From Dendrocalamus latiflorus (Eukaryota; Streptophyta; Magnoliopsida; Poales; Poaceae): a DNA stretch of 64,000 nt. The notes under the pieces are model-generated. The model ran no database searches and was not told the DNA's origin. It saw only the letters and a list, made by a program, of their open reading frames with translations. Positions 56,346-64,000 of the stretch are shown piece after piece. The position numbers and the translations under genes are program-made. Positions within the stretch are counted from its first letter, which is position 1. Every line of letters starts with the position of its first letter. The stretch lies in NCBI GenBank assembly GCA_017311315.1, contig CM029627.1, positions 960,447 to 1,024,446 of the forward strand, read 5' to 3'.

Positions 56346-57530
56346 CAACCGCTGCATTTGATGACAAGCCTGGTAGCCAAGTAAGATGGCATTGGTTGCA
56401 GTGTCAAACCGCTACGTGCAAAACAAGGCAGTTCATGATCTTAGCACAAAAAAAAGTTATCTAATCTAAGGTGAACTCTCCTTTTCTTACAAAGAGAAAA
56501 TAACTAGTGTTTGCGTGCAACGGCCGCAACTAGTGGTTGATTGACACTAACACTGGGATAACATAAAGAGAGAGAGAGAGAGAGAGCAACATAGAGACAG
56601 CTGACCGTACCAGACAAACGAACATTCGCATTTGTTCGCCTTTTCTTTTCTTACTTGAAAAGCCGGTACTTTCTAGAGGAAACCTTTCTTTCTGGTTTAT
56701 ACCATCTATTGAATAAACAAATACAACAATTTCTCTATTATTGTTTTAAAGTGACTTATTAAGACGGTCTTTGAAACAGTTTATCAACGGTTCATTAACG
56801 CAAACGCTCACGCTAGAACCAAAAGCTATCAACTATAGTCATAAATCACAGCCGAAAACTCAAAGCTCGCTTGTCGTCTTATGCTACAGTTCGCAGGTTA
56901 CTCATCTTTTTTATTCTTTCTGAAACTAGGGCTATACGTCTTTATTTTTTTATTCTCCTTTTAGTTCGACCAAACAATATACTATTTGGTGCGGTAATCA
57001 AACAAATCCCCCCCCCCCTCAAAAAAAATCAAACAAATCGGCTTTTTTTCGATGGTATGAATATGCTGGGCTAACTTTTGCTTGAAATCCATTCGAAATG
57101 GGCTTCATTGCTTAATGGGCTGAGGGGGAGTCCACTCCGAAGCCTACCAACTAGCCATAAGTAACCGACGGAGAACAACACTTGGGAATTTGGATAGCTG
57201 AGATCGAACGGAGCATCGAGCAAACCGATCGATCAAGCTGCTGCTTCCTTCTCTGGCATGGCTCCCTTCTTCCCCGCTCCGTTCTGCTCGTTGCAAGCGC
57301 TCGAGCAATTCCCCACAACCAGCTGGGGAATTCGTTGCGCGCGATTCAGCGCACTGCTCTGGCGGATCCTGCTCGGTTTGAATCGGTAAGCGCGCTGATC
57401 TCTTGTGTGCTGTTGTTCCTTTGGGCAAGTCGTACGCGAAATCTGGGGCCGTGATTAGTGAGGCATGCGATGCAATGTGAAGAAATTGCAAGTTCCGCTG
57501 ATTCGATTCGCAATGTTATGCAAACGTGTG
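56346..57530. other. Intergenic region upstream of HBS1-like locus
   Basis: Holds a (GA)n microsatellite at 56566-56586 and a C-run near 57009. Around 57180-57380 is a GC-richer segment ending in a consensus donor (TCG/GTAAGC near 57385) that may be the 5' leader exon of the downstream locus. It encodes nothing recognisable. Confidence 0.4.
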
Positions 57531-57539
57531 ATTTAGGAT

Positions 57540-57697
57540 GAAAAAATTGATCATATACCCTCCATTTAGATGGAAATTGAGGATTTACCCTCCTGGCTCA
57601 CGTGTCAGTGACTTATGATAACCCTACGTGTCATTGAGATGTAGAGGGTAAATCCTCAATTTCTCAACTAAAGGGAGGGTATATAATCCAATCTCCC
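57540..57697. mobile_element. Mutator-type MITE, 9-bp TSD ATTTAGGAT
   Basis: 158 bp of nearly palindromic sequence flanked by ATTTAGGAT at 57531-57539 and 57698-57706. The arms share ATATACCCTCC and TTGAGGATTTACCCTC in inverted orientation. A 9-bp duplication points to the Mutator superfamily. It lies upstream of or within the first intron of the HBS1-like locus. Confidence 0.82.
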
Positions 57698-58237
57698 ATT
57701 TAGGATTGTTTGTGGAGTTCAGGGAGTACCGTGGTCGGCTACGAATTAGGTTTTGGCTTCATATCGAGCCCCAGGACATGAGCGAGTATATTTTTGAAGC
57801 AGCTTGTATAACATTGGGAAGTATTTGGTTGTGACTAGGGGAGTTTTAATGCTTGCTATGAGCGCCCCGTTTGCTCTATTTTGTCGGTTTTATACCCTAA
57901 TTTGATGGTGCCCACTGCTCAATGGTGTTCAGTCCTGGATATTAGTACTAGTTCTGACCCCTTTTGCAGATCTGTTTGGACTGTTAGGGAATGTTGCTTC
58001 TGCATTTTTTTTTACCTAAAGGTACCGTCGTTACCTTTATCGCACGCGCTTTCTGTAGCACTGATTCAGCTCCTGGGGAAAATTATCAGCCTACTGTTTA
58101 TATTTCATTCTTTATCGCATGGATTTCTGCATTTGTCAACTATGTTAAGCCTTCTGTTTCATGCTGTTTCCTAATCAGGCCATGCCTCACATGGTTGATA
58201 AATGATATGAACCCAGACTCTGACGATATGTGTGGCC

Positions 58238-58701
58238 TAAAGTTGTAAAAAAAGCTTGAAGCTCGCGAACTATTCAAGTTCGGTTCGTTTTAAGCTTGAC
58301 TCGAGTTTAGCTCGAACTTTAAACGAGCCGAACTCAAGCTTGATCTCGAGCTCGCGAGCTATACCGAGCCGAGTTCGAATAGTTTGCAAGCCTCAATTCA
58401 AGCTTAAATAGTGATACATATTAACTTTTACTGAGTTTACTTAAGCCGAATTCGGGCTCGAGCTTTTTTTATTGTTGAAAATTAGTGTATGTTTGAATTA
58501 TTTTGACTGTTATCGAGCTTACTAAAACCGAGCTCGAACTCAAAATTTTCTTATTATTAAAAAATAGTACATAATAAATTATTTTAATTGCTGTCGAGCT
58601 TCAATGAGCCGAGCTTGAGCCCAAGTCCAGGCTCGGATCCCAACCCGAGCTTCTACCGAGCTCGTGTCTGGAAGGCCAAGCTCGGCTTGTTTACAGCCCT
58701 A
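58238..58701. mobile_element. hAT MITE in an HBS1-like exon, 8-bp TSD
   Basis: 464 bp starting TAAAGTTGTAAA and ending TTTACAGCCCTA, flanked by a perfect GTGTGGCC duplication (58230-58237 and 58702-58709). The right terminus (inverse TAGGGCTGTAAACAAGCC) is a common plant hAT end; the left end has two or three mismatches. The body is full of GAGCTCGAGC/AAGCTTGA phrases. Removing one TSD copy and the element restores an open frame, DDMCG joining PGGNHKDSKIDGVGIRD, so it probably hit an exon. Confidence 0.85.
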
Positions 58702-61301
58702 GTGTGGCCCGGGTGGAAATCACAAAGACAGTAAAATTGACGGTGTGGGCATAAGAGATGGTAAGTTTCTTGTGTACTGTTGCCACATTTGCCTGATTGG
58801 GTTGATGGAAATTACACGGTGGCTCACAGTTTTTCAGAACCACAAGAAGTATTCATGTAAACAGCTAGATAGACAGGGGATTGCTAGTTACTAACTCCTC
58901 TTCAGTTTGTTCCTAAAATAGATAAGCGATCTGATCTTGAGGAGCCATGTAGAAATCCTAGGCCGTGGCAGTGCTCCATTTGCACACACGAAAATGATAT
59001 GAACTATTTATCCTGTGAGTTATGTGGCATTCTTCGGGACTTGTCACTGTATTCCAATAATGCCAGTGAAGTTGAAGATGGAGGTATATAATATATTTCT
59101 TGTAGTAGCGTTCCCTGATCTATTGTTTCTGTTCTTGTGATACAATATAATTGCTGTTGTTTAGCCTGTTAATCTAGTTAATTTTCTCTCCTAAATCTAG
59201 CTAAACACACAAACAAGCATTCTGGAGCATCTGTACTGGCAATCTCTCTTTTCACACCATCCAGTGCAAAGTCAAAAGTAGTTGTTTTCTCTGATGGCTT
59301 TCAAGCCAACAAAAATGCAACAGGAAATATGCAAACTACCTTGGATGCTCTGCATAAGACATACATGACACATAAACAGCGCCGTGTTATAGGTACACTA
59401 CATCTCTACACCAAGCACTTTTTTACTTTGTGCAACTTAATTTTTAGTGAACGACATCATCCAAATTCTTGTGGCTATATGTTCCTTCTGTTAAGTTCAA
59501 AAATCAATGTATTTTTCATTCCGTCTATCTCAGTCATTTGCATAACCAGATATGTGGTTAGCTAATTAGAAATCTTCAATGTAGGCAATAGCAGCCTCTG
59601 TTGAGTAAAGCCATAACGATGGTAAATATGGTGTGATTATGCATTTTGGACCTATACTGGTCCTGTTTGTTTAATTTAAGCTTTGGTTTAAGCGAACTAA
59701 CTGTTTTGTTATCTGGCCTATAAGCTTAATCCAGCCCTGCTCTTCTACATAGAAGCTGTAGCAAGAAAGTGGGACGTGGCTTATGGGTCTAAGAAGTTTA
59801 CAAGGGTTTATAGTTTAGATTTGCCTAAACTTCTTTGGAGGCTATACAGTAAGTTAGCAGATTGAACATATGAGCTTTATGTCCAATATGCAGCTTACAA
59901 GATACGCTTCATGTAGGCCCTTAAGATTCTAAAATTCCAACCTCGATATGAATGTTCAGTTCTGCACCATGAAATTTGGCTAAACATTTGATGAATTGAC
60001 TCGTTCTTTCACAGGAGGTCCATATGTTGTAGTTCTATAACACATATTAGGATACATTTCATCTTTTTTCCTGTTCACTTGGTATTTGTTTCATTTGCTG
60101 GTTAGATTTCACAGTGGAGATATCTGGAACATGACTGCATTATGTTGATGTTGACAGTGCCTTTCAAGTTTGATACACCATCTCCTGATGACACGGTCAC
60201 TACAGGCTTAAAATCATCCAGAAATTTTAGAAAAGGTACTCTTTGCACTGCAGTTTCCCCTCATTTTGTTAGACTACTGAAGAAGATGCATGTGAACATT
60301 TAATTCATGTGGAATTTTTTTGTTCTTTTTTTTTTGCAAGTTCATGTGGAACTTTTTCAGTTAATCAGGATTTGATTAATTTTATATGTTTACGCAGAAC
60401 CAGTGAGCCTGGTCAAATAGAGGACAACTGTGTGCCAATATGACTATAGAACCTTGGACTGTGTGCCAATATGACAACTATGTGCCAATATGAAAGGTTA
60501 AAATGAAGTTACTTTCCAAACTCCAAATATTTTGGTTATTTATTGCTTGCTATTGTTGCGTACTTGCATATTGACCCGACCCGATTCATACCAGTTGACA
60601 CAGAGGCCCCATCTAAAAACTCTATCGATATCACCGGAAAGAAGGCCATGGATAGTGATGATCTTTTAGCTGAGAAGGACACAAATACAGATCCAAGTTC
60701 ATCAGTGAAGTTGGATAAACTTGGCGGAAGTAGCAGCACTGCTGCTGCCGTTACTCAAGATAAAACTCTTGTTTTGGACCATGAGCTACAATGTTTGAGT
60801 TTGGAGAGGAAGCCAAAAAAAACAGTTAAGCCAAGATTAAGAAGCGAATTTCTGTTTCACAGTACAAGCCAGAACCATGGATGCTCCATCATGAAGATCC
60901 GTAAGCGCTGAGACAACTAAATCTTGCTATTGTTAGCAACCATCTATACATTACATACTTGCTGTTACATCGGTTTTGATATTTCTTTGATTTTGCTGTC
61001 TGCCTATATTTACCAATAAGTTAAATTGGAATCTTATGCTGGTTGGTCATGTTGATTCTGGGAAATCAACTTTATGTGGTCGGTTGCTACATGCCCTGGG
61101 GAGGATTTCAAAAAAGAAATGCATAAATATGAGAAAGAAGCTAAAGAAAAGGTCAGTTTAATGATTAATATTTTTGGCACATCTCAGCCTCGTGCTTTTT
61201 TGCATCTTGATAGCTGTTTACATTTTACAACCTTTCTTCTCACAGGGGGAAGGATCATTTGCATATGCCTGGGCTATGGATGAGAGTGCTAATGAAAGGG
61301 A

Positions 61302-62249
61302 TGTTATGATCCTTAGATCATAACGCGGTAAATACCGTACAGAAGATGGTCGGGCCGGTACGGCTGAAGAAGAGATGCTTTTGGAGAAAGGGGATCATGG
61401 ACTAGGGAGAAGAACTTGAGGGAAAGACTAGAATAACTCTTTCTTCTTATTGCTTAATAAAAATAAGATATACTCACATCCTTATATATATTGGATGGTT
61501 TAATCTCTAAGGAACTTATATCTAATATTATGGAAATAAATTATCCTAACAAATCTAATCTTATCTATAAGGAAACTGATTCAATCAAATCGGGAAACCT
61601 AATCAAACCAAATCGGTGTTGCATGTGAATAGGAGTCGCGCACTGGTTGTGTGAATAGTAACCGCACACATGACATCTTCTCCCTCCCTTCGCGACAGCT
61701 CGTACTCGAACTGTGGTGGTGGCCATGACAGCAACCCTTGGAAGCCGCACTGAGAAGAGTGGCCGCGACGCCTTGTGCCAGTGCATAGTAGGTAGCTGAT
61801 TGCGGTTGATAGCGAAGGCACAGGAACTTTAACGTTGCCTGACGTTGATGAAGACGCCACCAATGAAGACAGCGAGCACAGGGTAGTGTTGCTACCCTTT
61901 CCGCCACCAAATGCAATGGATGGGTGAGGGATACAACAATGACGCGAAATCTGAGACGCCTCTGGTGGTGTAGATCGCACAGCAACATCTGCTCATGCCT
62001 TCTCCTCCTTTTCCATCATCTTGACCACCATAGCCGCCATATCTACCAAGATGGCTTTCATGTTGTCTATGCTGACACTCATCTCGTTGAGGATGCCCTC
62101 GTGGCCTTGAAATTCATAATAGAAGCCATGGTATTGGTTCTGATACCAAATTGTTATGATCTTGAGATCATAATGGGGTAAATACCATACAGAAGATGGC
62201 CGGAATGGCATGGTTGAAGGAGAGAGGCTTTAGGAGAAAGGGGGAGAGC
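61302..62249 (-). mobile_element. Small gene-less LTR retroelement, antisense, truncated
   Basis: Read on the minus strand: a partial 5' LTR (62249-62152, only 98 bp left), a tRNA-Met-like primer-binding site (62148-62137, TGGTATCAGAAC), an internal region of about 476 bp, a polypurine tract (complement of TCTTCTCCCTCCCTT at 61676-61690) and a complete 374-bp 3' LTR (61675-61302). The plus-strand edges TGTTATGATC at 61302 and 62152 match. It encodes no gag or pol, so it is TRIM-like. Its left edge abuts the HBS1-like exon directly after ATGAAAGGGA. The other edge and target duplication are lost. Confidence 0.8.
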
Positions 62250-63288
62250 TGTCACGTGCTGGAATTACTATTCACATGCACTGTTCATACGCGTGAACAG
62301 TACCCACGGTGTTGTAATTACGCATGGTAGGATTAGATTAGTTAGGATAGATAAAAATAGTTAGTTTTCTTATTAGATGGTTTACTACCTTATAGATATA
62401 TTTCATCTATTAGAGATATATTTCTATAGAGATAGAGATTATTTCTTAGAGGTCAAATCGAGTTATCCCTATAAAACGGGTATCATGTATCTATTATCAT
62501 CAAGCAATGAATAAACTCCCTGATTCCTAAGGCATCATGTATCTATTATCATCAAGCAATGAATACTCTCTGATTCCTAGCACTAGTCTCTCCCCCTAGA
62601 CCGGCTACTCTAGATCCATTCCTCTCTCCCAATCGGTGCCCTCTTTTGTCTAGCGCCGTTCTACCTCAAGTCATCGTCGCCCGACCTCTCTCCAACGGAT
62701 GTTTATCCTGTTATGAACTAAGATTTATGACAATTGGTATCAGAGCAATCGACCCCTTCCTACAACTTCTACTTACCATGAAACGCACCACTGCTATTCC
62801 ATGTTGACTGCCTGGTCTACCAAAGGCTGCAATTATGACTGCCACCACAGCTCAAGGATGAGCTATCGCCGAAGGGGGCAGAAGATGTCACGTGCTGGAA
62901 TTACTGTTCATGTGCACTGTTCATGCGCGTGAACAATACCTGCAGTGTTGTAACCATGCATGGTAGGATTAGGTTAGTTAGAAAAGAGATAAGAATAGTT
63001 AGTTTTCTTATTAGATGGATTGACTATCTTATAGATATATTCTATCCATTAGTGATAAGTTTCCGTAGAGATGAATATTATTTCTTATAGGTTAAATCGA
63101 GTTTTCGCTATAAAAGAGACAGCATGTATCTATTATTATCAAGCAATGAATAATGAAGAAGTATTCCAAGTTCCTGATTCCTAGCACTGGTCTCCCCTCT
63201 AGACCGGCTACTCTAGATCTATTGCTCTCTTCCAATCGGTGCCCTCTTTTGTCTAGCGTCGTTCTACCTTAAGTCGTCATCGTTTGAC
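62250..63288 (+). mobile_element. Second small gene-less LTR retroelement, 3' truncated
   Basis: LTR1 62250-62732 (483 bp, TGTCACGTGCTGG to TTTATGACA), primer-binding site TGGTATCAGAGC at 62735-62746, an internal region of only about 153 bp, a purine-rich tract (GAAGGGGGCAGAAGA) ending at 62885, and LTR2 from 62886. LTR2 stops matching LTR1 near 63288, about 70 bp short of the expected end, where HBS1-like exon sequence begins. LTR1 contains a roughly 52-bp internal duplication (CATCATGTATCTATTATC, twice) absent from LTR2. It inserted into the 5' LTR of the preceding element. Confidence 0.85.
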
Positions 63289-64000
63289 TAAAGAACAGTT
63301 TAATTTTGTTAAATCACAACTTGGCATTTTTCTCCGATCATGTGGTTATAAAGACTCAGCAATTGCCTGGGTCCCTTTGAATGCAATGGAAAATGAAAAG
63401 TCGGCAACCACAGCTTCAGACTCGGTTATCATCATGGTAATAAGATATTCCCTAATGTAGACCTCCTTGCATGTCATTTTTCCCCAACTTGGTAGTTGAT
63501 CATCAATGTATGATGTCAGGTATAATGGAAATTGTCTGCTGAAAGCCATTGACTCGTTACCACCTCCTCGTCGTGATGTTTCAAAGCCACTACGCCTTCC
63601 AATCTGTGATGTTACTTCATCCCACATGCTGGGGCAAGTGGCAGTTTGTGGTAAAGTAGAGGCTGGAGCAATCCGAAGTGGTTCCAAGGTATCACACTAA
63701 TGTTATGATGGGTAAACTATAATGCATTGATTTTGTAACATTGCCTCTTACGGTGTGGGAGATTTCCTTATGGTCGTAACTCATTCGATGCTTTCTAACT
63801 ATGCATTCCATTGCTTTCATTTCCTAGCAGATTACCTGCTTTGCTAAACGATGTCTATATTGTTAAGCGTGGTCAAACCAACTGCCGTGCAATGAACTTG
63901 CTTTGTTTACAAGCTGCTCAAGCTGTTATCTGATCTTGAAGAACTCTTGTTTCAGGTTCTTGTCATGCCTTCTGGAGAGTTAGCTACAGTGAGGATTATT

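Larger units (their letters stand above)
58179..64000 (+). pseudogene. HBS1/SKI7-like GTPase pseudogene, 3' end outside window
   Basis: Recognisable exons are 58179-58760 (interrupted by a hAT element), 58922-59083, 59201-59392, 60158-60235, 60595-60900, about 61030-61151, 61246-61301 (cut), 63289-63436 (cut at left), 63520-63688 and 63956 onward. They encode a RanBP2-type zinc finger (PWQCSICTHENDMNYLSCEL), a linker with KHSGASVLAISLF and YKPEPWML, the G1 P-loop GHVDSGKST, AYAWAMDESANER, then KEQFNFVKSQLGIFLRSCGY and the translation-factor beta-barrel start PLRLPICDV...GQVAVCGKVEAGAIRSGSK. HBS1 with Pelota rescues stalled ribosomes; SKI7, from the same plant gene by alternative splicing, links exosome and Ski complex. 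Lesions: hAT in the first coding exon, a 1-nt frameshift near 60830, an unclear acceptor before G1, loss of G2-G4 between 61301 and 63289, and a 2-nt frameshift near 63420. Short forms ending before G1 could still be translated, which is speculative. Confidence 0.85.

Noticed and set aside
57249..57385. ATG-initiated exon candidate (MAPFFPAPFCSL...) with a good donor
   Set aside because: The peptide has no HBS1 similarity and does not link in frame to a later exon; more likely a 5' leader exon or chance.

Overview
The window looks like nuclear DNA of a grass (Poaceae). It combines GC-rich short-intron coding exons, a plant-only Dof zinc-finger gene, a plant DUF1218 gene, Stowaway- and Tourist-type MITEs, Ac-like hAT elements and large Ty3/gypsy LTR retrotransposons. 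The species cannot be named from the sequence. Only three genes appear intact. They are a two-exon Dof transcription factor (13037-13739, +), a seven-exon WD40-repeat protein of the WDR44-like class (14385-19448, -) convergent with it, and a three-exon DUF1218 membrane protein (50101-51705, -). A fourth gene, an HBS1/SKI7-like ribosome-rescue GTPase (about 58179 to beyond 64000, +), is broken in several places and is called here as a pseudogene.

Layout. 1-12.4 kb: gene-poor, with decayed transposon pieces (a LINE reverse-transcriptase relic, MITEs, a Copia LTR with primer-binding site, a Tourist MITE) ending in the Dof promoter. 12.7-19.5 kb: the Dof/WD40 convergent pair, with a Stowaway MITE and a 44-bp tandem repeat in WD40 intron 1. 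19.8-20.2 kb: a composite hAT MITE about 310 bp upstream of the WD40 start codon. 20.8-38.5 kb: one Ty3/gypsy insertion in the unusual arrangement LTR-internal-LTR-internal-LTR, bounded by a single 5-bp target duplication. It has two intact gag ORFs and a decayed pol. 38.5-50 kb: repeat-derived DNA, including a solo LTR with a 5-bp target duplication, minisatellites, a 1.26-kb Ac-like hAT element and a fold-back MITE. 50.1-51.7 kb: the DUF1218 gene. 52.2-56.3 kb: a DNA-transposon-like block with clustered CCGTCAG subterminal repeats and a nested MITE. 57.5-64 kb: the HBS1-like pseudogene, hit by a MULE-type MITE (intron), a hAT MITE (apparent exon), and two small gene-less LTR retroelements in opposite orientation. 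The last two sit where the exons for GTPase motifs G2-G4 should be.

The genes do not form an operon or obvious pathway; each is an independent eukaryotic locus. I see no convincing new biochemical system. The strongest unusual structures are the three-LTR tandem retroelement, whose middle LTR is a mosaic of the outer two, and the stepwise transposon destruction of the HBS1-like gene. All family assignments are by eye from motifs; no database search was run.
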